In this document: positions 8,811-19,358 of the stretch, piece by piece
Position numbering within the stretch: position 1 is the stretch's first letter
Layout of the letters: each line of letters starts with the position of its first letter
NCBI GenBank assembly: GCA_001969505.1
Contig: LSSK01001474.1
Location: forward strand, 1 to 39,321
From: Zancudomyces culisetae
Lineage: Eukaryota > Kickxellomycota > Harpellomycetes > Harpellales > Legeriomycetaceae
Direction of reading: 5' to 3'
DNA: 39,321 nt
Program-made: the position numbers and the translations under genes
Notes under the pieces: generated by a model
What the model was told of the DNA's origin: nothing
Seen by the model: only the letters and a program-made list of their open reading frames with translations
The model's database searches: none

Positions 8811-10086
8811 CAGGCATCTCCCTCAAAAATAGCAAAAATATATTTTATATATAATTTGATTGGTTAAACGCGTTGTGTGTGGAATCATTAGTTTTCTGCC
8901 CGGAAACTAATATAATACAGCGTACAATTTGGAGTATGCTGCGGAGGGTTGCAAGTGAAGGCGTGTTTACTCAAAGTTATTCAATTATCACTGTCTACTT
9001 TGATTACACTTTGTCAAGTGGGGCTATTATGAGTAAATCATTGTGAGTACGTTGGTTTGAGATACATACTAATTGCTAAAGTATCTAATTCAACATTTTA
9101 TTATATGGTGGATGGGTGGCGTAGTCTTGCATTTCTAACCTAAAGGTTTGCTATTGAATACAAATCTGTATGCAGGGATGTTTTGGTTCGCAATATATTT
9201 TAGTCAAAGTGCGAATCTGGATGAAAACATCATACTTCTGATGATGAATAAAAGTTGTGGTTAGTTGAAGTGTCCTGTTTTTTTTTTGGTTTATCAATTT
9301 CCCTTGAGAATTTACAATTGTTGTTATGAGAATAGAGAAAAAAGAAAAAATGTGATGAAGACAGACGGAACCAAAATTATTACCACGGACTTTTCTAGTT
9401 CTTCACCCCTACGTTCCTGCGTTTTGGTAGCGACCCAAGACCAACGCCACATGTTGGGGATGGTGCTGGATAGAAGATAAGTAAATCCTGAACAGAATTA
9501 CACGATATCATAAATAGATAATGTAGTGAAACAAATTTCAGTCTCAGATTGACTATAACTGATATGGCCATGACTTACAAACAGGATTACACAAAATAAT
9601 AAGAAGGGGATATAAACTATGTGGTCTGAGGTCTGGGGTCTCATGTTAAATGGAGTGGTGTGGGTGGTATGAGGGATAAAAATGATGTGAGAGGGGTGGG
9701 GGGGGCTCGGCACCTGCTTTACAATTGTTTGCTTGCATTTTGGCTTGAAAGGAGTTTTAGTAAAAGAAAATAATGGTGACAACATGTAACAAGCAATGTT
9801 ATTTAACAATCCTAAATCCACGTTTCTCGCCAAATTGTAACCTGTGCTAAATCACCATTTCCTTTTATTATTATTTTTTTTACAAAAAGAATACAAAAGG
9901 CCTGAGTCCGGATTGGGCCTTAATTTAACGGGAATAAAGCTAGATGTTTGATTGTGTAAACGGTGTTTAGAAAGCAAATATATAACCAGCAAAGTCGAAA
10001 TCTAGTGTAATATAAACCACCATATCAAAAAACAACAGATACACAGTCAAATGTTATTGCAATTAGAATAGAATGCAGCAGTAAAA
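8811..10086. other. Long intergenic region, no confident gene
   Basis: This 1.28-kb gap separates two + strand genes. Coding-like scraps exist but none is convincing. On the + strand a 36-codon frame starts at 8937 and stops next to a GTGAGT donor-like site. On the - strand, an ATG near 9644 opens a hydrophobic frame that could splice through a GTAAGT donor into about 30 more codons. I recognise neither peptide. ATTAGTTT/AAACTAAT at 8887-8911 forms an 8-bp inverted repeat with a 9-base loop, possibly part of the WD40 gene's 3' end. The 110-codon frame at 9498-9833 has no ATG start. Confidence 0.4.
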
Positions 10087-12810
10087 ATGAACCGCCTAAA
10101 AAACACACATTTTTCCAGCTACGGTTCGCTATTACCCTTGAATAAAAACAAAAAAAGCAATTACAGTATAGAAGATACAAATTCCAATACCAATGATAAC
10201 CAGAGAGCCAGGGACCGTGACAGGAATAGTGGAGTAAAATATCAAAGAGCAACCTCGCTTTCGCATAGCGTAGGGCATAGCCGCGGTCAAAAATCAGCGG
10301 AGGCTGTCCCTGTTTCTATGCATACCCGAAACACACGTGACAAGCAAACAGGGGAGCGCATATGGTACGAATCATATACCACAATTGATTGGTTGGAGGA
10401 TGCGAAAAAGGAACAGGACCGACTGAAAGCGCTGGTGATAAACGATAGTTCATATAAAAAGAGTTGGGACAAGATTGAGGATTGGGGTTTGGCGGCAATA
10501 GTAGGGGTAGGGTGTGGGATATTTGCTGGAGTGATTTCACAAACTACTGAATATCTCTCGAGTCTCAAAGTAGGCTACTGTAGTGGCGACATATTTTTGG
10601 GCAAGGAGCAATGTGAACGTAAGCTCATCCACAAAAATGCACACAGCTTCTTTAACACCTTTTTTAAAAACGATTATGCCAAAGATAATGGTAATACACG
10701 GCAGGTTGAATGGAGGAGCTGGGAAAGTGTGCTAGAGCCCTATGGCTTTGGATACTATGGTGGGTTTTTAATGTTTGTTGTAATTGGGGCAGTTCTTGGT
10801 TGGATAGCGGCACAAATAGTTCTCCGTAATGCATCAGAGCGTAGAAAACCGTCGTCACCGACCACAACTGCCAACGAAGACAGTGAGCAGAGAGTTGGAC
10901 TGAGATACAGTCGTGACGAACAAACTGAAAGGGTATACTATGGGGTCGGGTCGGGAATTCCCGAGGTCAAGAGTATTTTAAGTGGCTTTGTGATCCACGA
11001 GTTTTTGGGGCTCAGAGTGTTATTGGTTAAATCGACAGGTCTAATTTTTTCCGTGGCTTCAGGGATAATGGCGGGAAGAGAAGGTCCGATGGTACATATC
11101 GCATCGTGTATCGGAAATATCTGCACACGGTTGAACCGCAAAAAATACGACTATAATGAATCTGGCAAACGAGCGGTAATTTCTGCCGCTTCAGCAGCGG
11201 GAGTATCCGTAGCGTTTGGGGCGCCAATTGGTGGTGTACTGTTCAGCTTGGAGGAGGTCAGCTACTTTTTCAATCATGCAACCCTGCTGTTAAGTTACTT
11301 CTGTGCGCTTGTGGCGGCACTAGTGCTAAGATTTTACGATCCATTCCGAACAGGGAAGATTGTGATGTTTCAGGTATTTTACAACCACAACTACTCGTGG
11401 GTAGAACTTCCGTTTTTTGTGCTGATTGGGATATTTGGGGGGCTGTTTGGTGCAACATATATATTTGTGAATGTCAGAATCAATAAGTTGCGGAGAAGAC
11501 TAGGTGTGTTGAAGAAGTACGCGAGCGTAGAAGTAGTAGCAATAACGGTTCTAACGCTCGCTGTATGTTATCATAATCCAGCAACAAAACTGAGTCTGGG
11601 TCAGATGGTTGGTGAACTTTTCAGCCAGTGTGACGACGATGGCACGGGAGAGGTGGCGCAGTCTGTATTTTGTGTGGGAGCAGACCATCCGATGAACCGC
11701 GTGGTGCTAAACCTAATATTTGCGTTGATAGTGCGTGGTATTCTGGCAATGGTGACGTTTGGGATCAAGGTGCCATCGGGGCTAGTGTTGCCGTCAATGT
11801 CGATTGGGGCACTATTTGGGCGGTTGATTGGAACGTTTGTAGAGTATGCAGCAAACGAGCTGGGGTGGTCAGTGTTGCCGCAGTGCGGAGATTCATCGGG
11901 ATACTGTGTAACACCAGGAGTATACGCGTTGGTGGGTGCAGGTGCGGCGTTGACAGGAGTAACACGCGGCACGATATCGGTAGCAGTAATTTTGTTTGAG
12001 CTGACGGAATCCCTAACATATACACTTCCAGTGATGGTTGCAATTATGACATCGAAATTTGTGGCGGAAACGCTGGATGCGCAGAGCATTTACGAAAAAA
12101 CTATGGAGCTGAATGGGTACCCATTTATCAATGCACGCAACCGATACGCATTTACAAAGGATACGGCGGACCAGCTGGTAACAGCCAATTTGCCATGTAT
12201 ATGTGTTGACCAGCTCAACACAGTTGCATCGCTGGCAAATTTGTTGTATTCGGTAGACATGTTGGGATATTTTGACGGCGGGCTTGCGCTGGTCAATAGT
12301 AGCAACGAATTGTTGGGTTCGGTTTCGTGTGAGGAACTCAAAATCGCGATAGCTGATCTTTCGACAGAGGTTTCAAATCCACAATCTGCAGTATGCAATT
12401 TTGATACTAATATTCTGTCAACCAGCTTTAGATGCAAAGGTAATAATAAAAATGAAAAGCGTAGTAAAGGCAAAAGTAATGAGAATGGAAAGGGGAATGG
12501 AAAGGGAAAGGGAATTTGGGGTGGAGATGATAAAGATAATGGTAATGGTAATGATACTGATACTGACAAGAAAAGTCCAAACAAAAGTATAGGTATTAAG
12601 ATGAATATACACGACTTGTCATATCTGATCAACAAAACACCGATAACAGTCAAGGACTGCACACCTGTTGAAATCGCATGTCAACTGTTTTGTCGACTAG
12701 GTATTTCATATCTATGTGTTGAGAGGCAAGGTAGATACGTGGGTATAGTGTCTAAGAAACAGTTTATCACATATTTAAACCATCTAGAGGCTGCTGGAAA
12801 TGTTCTCTAG
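10087..12810 (+). CDS. GEF1: CLC-family Cl-/H+ exchanger (Gef1-like)
   Basis: Intronless gene of 907 aa, an eleven-helix CLC membrane transporter with two C-terminal CBS domains. The N-terminal cytosolic region includes an IDWLEDAKKEQDR segment typical of the CLC-3/4/5/Gef1 branch. Selectivity motifs are GSGIPE (288-293), GREGP (330-334) with the gating Glu332, GLVLP (565-569) and pore Tyr613. Glu440, in WVELPFF, matches the internal proton glutamate, which indicates exchange rather than a passive channel. Yeast Gef1 works in Golgi/endosomal membranes, supporting acidification and copper loading of iron-uptake proteins. The CBS region carries a Lys/Gly/Asn/Asp-rich insert at about residues 785-835, which with the long N-terminus explains the excess over yeast Gef1 (779 aa). 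Its stop codon lies only 28 bases from that of the convergent TCA17 gene. Confidence 0.93.
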   Translation: MNRLKNTHFSSYGSLLPLNKNKKSNYSIEDTNSNTNDNQRARDRDRNSGVKYQRATSLSHSVGHSRGQKSAEAVPVSMHTRNTRDKQTGERIWYESYTTIDWLEDAKKEQDRLKALVINDSSYKKSWDKIEDWGLAAIVGVGCGIFAGVISQTTEYLSSLKVGYCSGDIFLGKEQCERKLIHKNAHSFFNTFFKNDYAKDNGNTRQVEWRSWESVLEPYGFGYYGGFLMFVVIGAVLGWIAAQIVLRNASERRKPSSPTTTANEDSEQRVGLRYSRDEQTERVYYGVGSGIPEVKSILSGFVIHEFLGLRVLLVKSTGLIFSVASGIMAGREGPMVHIASCIGNICTRLNRKKYDYNESGKRAVISAASAAGVSVAFGAPIGGVLFSLEEVSYFFNHATLLLSYFCALVAALVLRFYDPFRTGKIVMFQVFYNHNYSWVELPFFVLIGIFGGLFGATYIFVNVRINKLRRRLGVLKKYASVEVVAITVLTLAVCYHNPATKLSLGQMVGELFSQCDDDGTGEVAQSVFCVGADHPMNRVVLNLIFALIVRGILAMVTFGIKVPSGLVLPSMSIGALFGRLIGTFVEYAANELGWSVLPQCGDSSGYCVTPGVYALVGAGAALTGVTRGTISVAVILFELTESLTYTLPVMVAIMTSKFVAETLDAQSIYEKTMELNGYPFINARNRYAFTKDTADQLVTANLPCICVDQLNTVASLANLLYSVDMLGYFDGGLALVNSSNELLGSVSCEELKIAIADLSTEVSNPQSAVCNFDTNILSTSFRCKGNNKNEKRSKGKSNENGKGNGKGKGIWGGDDKDNGNGNDTDTDKKSPNKSIGIKMNIHDLSYLINKTPITVKDCTPVEIACQLFCRLGISYLCVERQGRYVGIVSKKQFITYLNHLEAAGNVL

Positions 12811-12838
12811 GAGCAGGTGAAGTGATATTTACGACGGT

Positions 12839-13914
12839 TTAGTACTTTGCTGATTTGATAATCTTATCGATTTTTGAGTTAAAAGATTTGTGGTTGTTGT
12901 TGTTGATAATGGTGGAGATGGCATAATTGGTTCCCTTTGAGGGAATGTTTGAGGTGTTATAGAATGGATTACAGACCAGCGAAATATATTCCAAATGAAT
13001 ATTTCTTAGTATCTATTTAGTATTTACAAGAATTCTTTTCTATTATATATTTGTTTTTTTTTTGCTTACAAGAAAGAAAATAAATGGTGTATAAAAAGTA
13101 GAAGGTTTACTTGTTTAATGTCTTTGCTGTTAATGGGAGAAGATTCGAGCACAAACAACAGGAGTTTGATTTTAGTATTTGTCAAGTAGCCATATCTATA
13201 GATAGCATTAATGAAAAAAGAGTTGACATTTAATCTGTAGAATATGTGATAATGTGGTAGCATTCGTGATAAAACTTATAGTTTCAGTTGATAACGCCAA
13301 AGTAAGAAGTAAAAGAGAAAAAGGAGAAACTTGCATTGACAGAGCACCAATGGATTGCAGTAGTCCGAGGAATTGATCAATATTTTGGATGTTTATAGCA
13401 CTTGCTAATTCCGTGATACGAAAAGTATTATTACGATTGTTGTTATGGTTATAGTTATTGAGTTTTCATAGCAGTAGTAGCGGTTTTAATAGAAATGTGA
13501 GTATACAGTTCAATCCAGAAATCACAATGGATGTTGTAGCACAAATATAAAAGAAAAGGGTGGGCTTACTCTTTTCTGTAATAAGATCGCTGCATGTATA
13601 GGCCATGTACTGGTACCGCCGTGTCGCAGCCTCGTGGTCCTGGGAATACTTGGAGTTATCATCAACACCAACATCACCATGAGGTGGTTGGGGTAAATCT
13701 TTATGTTCCTGTTGGAGGGTTGCGGCCGTATTATAGTGCGTTTCGGAATCGAATACTCGGGTGTATATTGGATAATCCTAAAGGGGGAGTATAGTTTTAT
13801 TCGTGTAACAGGGATTACTAGTAAATGAAAATGAAGATAAAGCGATTATATAAAGGAATTTCGAGTTTGCAAACTTACCTGTGCATTTAGTATAACTACA
13901 CCTTTTATAGTCAT
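12839..13914 (-). CDS. TCA17: TRAPP subunit TCA17/TRAPPC2L (five exons)
   Basis: Predicted 190-aa longin-fold TRAPP subunit acting in Golgi/endosome vesicle tethering. Exons on the minus strand: 13914-13879, 13777-13570, 13404-13335, 13195-13111 and 13012-12839; the total of 573 nt keeps the frame. Family landmarks appear in order: MTIKGVVILNAQDYPIYTR at the N-terminus, then QYMAYTCSDLITEK, FLGLLQSI, YGYLTNTKIKLLLF and SLVCNPFYNTS. The distances from LGLL to YGY and from the Ile-Lys helix to CNPFY equal those in human TRAPPC2L. Introns 1, 2 and 4 are GT-AG. Intron 3 (13334-13196) appears to use a GC donor (GCAAGT), since no usable GT donor exists there. Exon 2 adds a roughly 45-residue loop absent from short homologues. 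Sedlin/TRS20 is a related alternative, but the CNPFY block favours TRAPPC2L. Confidence 0.82.
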
Positions 13915-14273
13915 CTTGGATTTAATATTCGCGTGGCTAATTGTTTACAAGCCCAAGTAAGTCTAGGGTAAGTTTAAAAGCAATAATGTAGTTAACAGTA
14001 GAGTAAATGTGTAATTCAGACTATTTATTAATTCTGGAAAGTGTGAGATTTATAGGTGGGGACAATTGGAGTTATTAGAGAAAAGTGTTACAAGAAAAGT
14101 TATGGCAAATATAGTATAAAATAGATTTATCATCAAGTTTGTAATAGACTAAAAAATAATTTACACCACTAAATAAATAAAGGTAAACACAACAAAAAAT
14201 AAAATAAAACAATATAAACAATAATGTAATAAACAATTGAAAAGGGAAAAAAGAAATTAGACAGGAAAGAATT
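13915..14273. other. Intergenic CDC24 / TCA17
   Basis: AT-rich spacer between two minus-strand genes in tandem. It must hold the 3' end of CDC24 and the promoter of TCA17. The 70-codon minus-strand frame at 14075-14287 is mostly Phe/Leu/Ile from AT-rich DNA and is not a credible gene. Confidence 0.6.
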
Positions 14274-16826
14274 TCAAAGGCTAACATACAAATTCAAAGT
14301 AGGAATAGTACTGGTACTGTTTGTAGAAGTAGTGCTAATGACCGAGTTTGTGGTCATAAGAGAGGCTGAACGCAGTTTATCGGGGGTAGATTGCAGAACC
14401 GAACCGAGAGAAGCACTTTCAAAGGCCATCATGACATCATCGTCACTGGCAACAAGAACCAGGTCGCCATCCTCATCCATATAGCGAATCTTGAGAGAAA
14501 GGGTAGGAGAGTCAGGGCCAGAGTTGGGAGTAGTGCCATTCGATTGATGAGAGCCCTTTGTGTGATCTTCTAGGACTTGGAAATCAGAACACAGTCGAAC
14601 TTTGTGTTCGATTTTCTTTAAAAGTTCGGAATATGAAATGGTAGTTTTAACAATCAGAATATACATATCTTCGTTGTAGTGAATTTTGACCTTAAACGGC
14701 CGCACGCCCTGCGATGTCTTGAACGTCGCCAGCTCGGGAGCAGTGTAACGCTGCGAAAGTGCCGAAGGCATAGGAGGCACAGGCGGGGTGTTGTAAGGCA
14801 TGGTAAACTGCATTGAGTCGGTACCAGAGGCATTGCTGCCAGCAGCAGAATACTTGGAAACAGTGCTGAACGAACGAGTCTCTTTGTGGGTGGAAATCAG
14901 GCCGGAGGAAGAGCCGTCGTAGGTTTTGCGAGTATCTGGGAAATCACGTGACCTGATGAGATCGTCGTCAGAGGTATAGCGGTCCACCTGACTGCTGTCT
15001 ACATCGGGAAGAGGAGGTAGATCAGCTTCAGGAACCTGTTTTTCAGTAGTTTGAGCAGCTTTGGAGCGATCAATCAAACGTTCCATAGTAGTTTTCCAAA
15101 TGTTGAGTTGCTCTTCAGATCTACATTTCAAGCTGAAATTTTCCATAAACACGTCACGCCAAAAGACAGTAAGCGATAGATTGTTGTTACGACTAGAATT
15201 AATAACACGACTAATAGAGTATAGAAAGATGCGGCCCTTGAGCTGGAGCGGAGTCAAGCCCAGGTTGGAGGTGCTGGAGGGGGATTGAGCAGCCAAAATA
15301 TTTCCGTTGCTCTGCCTTGTGGATTTGCGCTTGTTGGAATCGGTCACTTCTTTGCAGCAAATGAGAATTTGATCAAATAAGTACAGCTGTAGTTCGCGAG
15401 CCGAGTCGCTGGTCGACATCAAAAACTGATCGTGCAGCTGCAGCTCGCCAAAAGTAGAAATACTATATCCTTTCCAATCCAGAATCCGTTCTTGCAGATT
15501 CTTTACTATCACCAAATTAGCCTCGCGTGTTTGAGCGCTGTTGACTCGGGTGGCTATCCGCGACGAAACCTCCAGACATAACTCTAAATCGCGTTTGGTG
15601 GCAGAATCCTCCGACTCCTTGCAAAACTTTAGCATCTCGCGCACTAAGATTGGGTACTTGCATATTCGCTGCACCGGCTTGATTAACATTGATGGTAGTT
15701 CGTAGTGTGGCTCTATAAGATGACTTAGCTGTCCAAGCATATGTTCGTTCGACACTATTATCTTGGCTGCCCGCTCGTAGTTTACAATAAACGGCTCGTA
15801 TACTGAAAATCCTTCCTCCATACTCTCAAACAATGCCCCAAATCTCCGCTCGCTTGTTGGTTGTGGTGCTGTTGCCTCTACGCCTATCAGAAATCGCCGT
15901 TGAAAATCTACCATCTGGTTCAGATTTACAAAGATTTGCCGCACCGTTGTAGGCGATAATATATTTTTCGATAAAAGTTCTTGCATATATTCCTATTTAT
16001 ATATTCCACAGCAAATCTCTCGTTTAATTTTTCTCATCTCTTGTCAATATTTACAAACTGTATTTTTTTAATTCTATACTTGGTAAAAAAAAAAATAACG
16101 CTTTACCTGTAGTATCTCCAAATCTTGTACATATTTTCTTTCTGTGTCTAAAAACTCCCGCACTGAACGTTCGGCATTGTCTGTTGGATCCTTTAAATTT
16201 GTTTCTGTAAAATACGAGGATGGAGGCGGTGTGATCAGACTTCGAACCAGCCGGTTTTCCTCCTCCAAAACTTCTAGTACACTACTTACTGTTCTCAATA
16301 CCTATTTTGTATTTTTTTCACCCCATTTCATTAGTTATATTTATTTTATTTTTTACTTTCTAGATTATTTCTAGAAACTTGCCTTTAAAAATGAATTTGT
16401 GTCGTCTCTGAATAATTCTGTAATCGTAAAGTAATCTTGCTCGTTTCCAATTTGTCGATTTCTAACTGCCTTCATAAAAGAGTATACCGCCTTTTTTCTA
16501 GTATTTATCCCGCCTTGTTCTATATCCTCGACTTCCAATTTTTCCAGTGGCTCCAATGCGTTATACAAAATACATAATGAGATTCCCTTTTGGAAAATCG
16601 ACCACAGAAACTGCATTGGATCTCTATATAGTTGTTCGCTATTGTCGAATTTTTGGTTGAGCAGTGGCTCATAGAATTGCTCCATGCCAGGAACAAATGC
16701 CAATTTGTCCAGCAGTTCTAAGGATTTTTGATATATCGATGATGTTGGCGTTGGCCTGTTTAGTATGTTGCTATTTACAGTGCCCCCACCCCCTACGTCT
16801 CTTAAATTTGTGCTATTTTGATTCAT
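14274..16826 (-). CDS. CDC24: Cdc42 guanine-nucleotide exchange factor CDC24 (three exons)
   Basis: Predicted 785-aa Rho GEF that activates Cdc42 at sites of polarised growth. Exons on the minus strand: 16826-16383, 16301-16107 and 15992-14274, all joined in phase 0. Domains in order are a CH-like Cdc24 domain (about 40-150), a DH domain (about 190-365, with ERKYVQDLEILQEYMQ across the exon 2/3 join and PVQRICKYPIL), a PH domain (about 375-530), a Ser-rich linker, and a PB1 domain (643-785). The PB1 domain keeps the acidic OPCA motif (YMDEDGDLVLVASDDD), which in yeast binds Bem1. A Ser/Gly/Pro-rich loop interrupts the PB1 domain. Intron 1 (16382-16302, 81 nt) has a GC donor, AAG|GCAAGT; intron 2 (16106-15993) is GT-AG. 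Yeast Cdc24 is 854 aa, so the length is normal. Confidence 0.94.
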
Positions 16827-17849
16827 GTTCTAACTTTTATATATTGCCTTTATTAATACAAGTTTGCTATATGATTTATTTGCTTTATCTTGTTTTCATA
16901 AATAGTTTTATTTAATGTATTATTTTTTTCTATTTTCCATTTTCTATTTTCTATTTTCTATTTTCTTTTTCAACTTTGCACTTTACAACTTGCAATATGA
17001 TTTTTTTTTATTATAAAAGATTTTCAATTTATTTTATTTTCTAACTGAATTTATGATGTTTTGAATTTAATGGAATACAAATTATAGCGTAATTTTGTTA
17101 TTTTCTCCTTCCAACATCACTCTCCTTCCAACGCCTTCCTTTTTTCTCCCCCCCTCCTCTCCCCCCTTCTCAAGCTATTTAGAGTTCTACCTCTTGATTC
17201 ATTTCTTATGAACCCATAGATGTTATATGTTGCTTTTACAGAAAAAATTTCTATTTATACTATTATAATTTCCGTGATTAATCACTTAGCTACCCGAATA
17301 TGCCATTACTAGTCCTATAAATACTCTCTTTTGGATGATTATATTTTCGCCACAATAAATTTCATAATATGAATGGCAAAAATTACCATATACTTGGGAT
17401 TATTTTCTGCCTTTGGACCATATTCTTGACGTTTTTTTTTATTACCCTCTTTAGTCCTTTAGTTTATTTATTATTATATAAGGCTTTTTAGTCCAAAGCT
17501 GACTAATATAAATTGCAAGCTCTATTTTTGTTTACAAAGCTCTGTGTTTTCTTTGTAATTATTTTTCTTTTTTACTCTGCAATAAATTGTATTTTTTTCC
17601 GGTCATTCTCCAAAGTTCCCTTGTAATTTTTTTACTTGACCCCTTCCCTACTTTTCATTTCCGTCCCCCCCCCCACCAATTTTCTTTCTTCCACCCTTCT
17701 TTCTCACCCACCAATATTTCCATACCTTTAAAAAAATTAAAAAAAGCTTTGGGTTTAGGTAAATCAGCCAATGAAACACCAATTGCATAATCAACAATCA
17801 AAATATTACAACAAATACTGCCAATTGTCACACACTTTACCATTTGCAC

Positions 17850-17922
17850 CTTTTTTTTTTCCTTTTCGTTTTCCTTTTCGTTTTCCTTTACGTTTTCCTT
17901 TACGTTTTCCTTTTCGTTTTCA
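17850..17922 (+). repeat. 12-bp CCTTTTCGTTTT-type tandem array
   Basis: About six near-identical 12-base units, alternating CCTTTTCGTTTT and CCTTTACGTTTT, follow a T-tract. The array lies in the gap between CDC24 and SCS7. The same purine motif (GAAAACGAAAAGG on the other strand) encodes the Lys/Glu/Asn linker of SCS7 near 19690-19730, which may be a coincidence of base composition. Confidence 0.85.
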
Positions 17923-18716
17923 GTTGTAGAGCAATTTGCGATAAGTGTGGAAAAATTTAGGGGGAAAGTATTGCCGAATTACAAAGATGTTGATGATTAA
18001 TTTTCCCATCCGATTATTCAAAAAAAAAATTTTGACCATTTTTCAAGGGTATTGGGAATAAAATATATTGGCTTAAAGCGTAATATATATAATTGTTAAT
18101 TAACCCTCCATCTCCATCTCCATCTCGACTTCTATCTCCATCCCCCACCTTCATCCCCTCTTCCCTTTCAAAGCGATTTGGTGGCATATGATATCAGTAT
18201 ATTTATTTATTTTTCTTTATCCACTACCTGTTTTTGTCATCTTTTGTCTATAAATAAGAATTGTTGAATTAGTAATGTTAGTGTTTATTTTGCACATTTC
18301 AAAATAGCAAAAAACCAAAGACATGCAAAGTAAAATCAACACTACTAGTTGCTTTTTACTTTGTTAAAATATCTTTTAGTAGCAACGCATAGTCAGGACA
18401 ACTCAACTGCCGATGAAATAACCCGTTGGAATTAGTTGGGATGGTCAAGTAAACAACCATGCATTGTTAGTGTATTTATTTTACAAACTATTCAAAATAA
18501 TTTCAATAAGCAAAACAAAACAAATATGTAACCAATGTTATATTGCAACAAACAAACAAACAAAGCACTATTAATTAATTACCTAATTAGTTTGGTAATA
18601 TATGATATACTCATCAACTACGTGTAGTCCCGAGCCGAATTTTAGTCTGAAATCGCAATTTTGCAATTATTATCACGTGTTTCGATTAACTTGAAATTGG
18701 CAAGGGTTGAAGGGGA

Positions 18717-18754
18717 GAAGAGAGAAGGGAGAAGGGAGAAGGGAGAAGGGAGAA
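18717..18754 (+). repeat. 7-bp AGAAGGG tandem repeat
   Basis: About five units of a purine-only 7-base motif in intergenic DNA upstream of SCS7. This is a short microsatellite-like array with no evident function. Confidence 0.85.
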
Positions 18755-19358
18755 TGCAAGTTGATTGATGCACAAACCCAAGTGCGAAAATACATAACGT
18801 TAGACTTGAGCACATTTCTTTAGTAGTTATTTTCCATTGTTTTGTGTGTATGTTTTATGTTGAAACAAACTCCCCCTCCCCTTCCTTTCTCTCCATCAAT
18901 ATTTTATAATTCATGTGCTTAAAAGATCATGAGGAATGGGACTGTGGAACAGTATAGAATGGGTGTCAGGGAAAAAGAGACTACTTTATTTTCGGAAAGA
19001 AATTAAATCTATGGTGGCTAGTATATTAAAATTGGATAGCAAGTTCAAAAAATATCTTATTTACAGCTTGTTCTGTTTAAATTTTAATTCATCTTGTGCT
19101 AGTTTTCAATTATATCTTATCAATAATATATTATTTGGTAATTAAAACAAAAAATCTGGTAAATCCAAAGAAATATCGTTAATCTTCCCCTCTCCCCCCC
19201 CCCTAAATATAAAAAACTTTTTTTCTTTAAATAAAAATAATAACAAGGATAGATATAACATAAAACAGTAAGAGGATAAGATAAAGATAAAAAGTATAAA
19301 ATATAAAATATAAAATAGAAATTGTAAAAAAAAAGAGAAAAAGAGAAAAGGAAAGGAA

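Larger units (their letters stand above)
16827..19358. other. 2.5-kb intergenic region with simple repeats, no confident gene
   Basis: Divergent gap upstream of both CDC24 and SCS7. It is AT-rich with pyrimidine-rich blocks: C-rich runs near 17110-17170 and 17660-17710, a 12-bp CCTTTTCGTTTT-type array at 17850-17922, CCATCT repeats near 18104-18146, and a 7-bp AGAAGGG array near 18717-18754. A minus-strand frame starting at 17843 (MVKCVTIGSICCN...) ends near a GTATGG donor-like site, and a 69-codon ATG frame lies at 18936-19145. I recognise neither as a protein and list them only as weak candidates. I see no tRNA or snRNA signature. Confidence 0.5.

Noticed and set aside
9498-9833. 110-codon minus-strand frame in the gap before the CLC gene
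   Set aside because: It opens with TTG, and the residue pattern looks like random AT-rich DNA.
13066-13263. 65-codon minus-strand frame as a separate gene
   Set aside because: It overlaps TCA17: part is intron 3, part is exon 4 and part is intron 4.
13594-13794. 66-codon + strand frame rich in His and Gln
   Set aside because: It is the antisense shadow of TCA17 exon 2.
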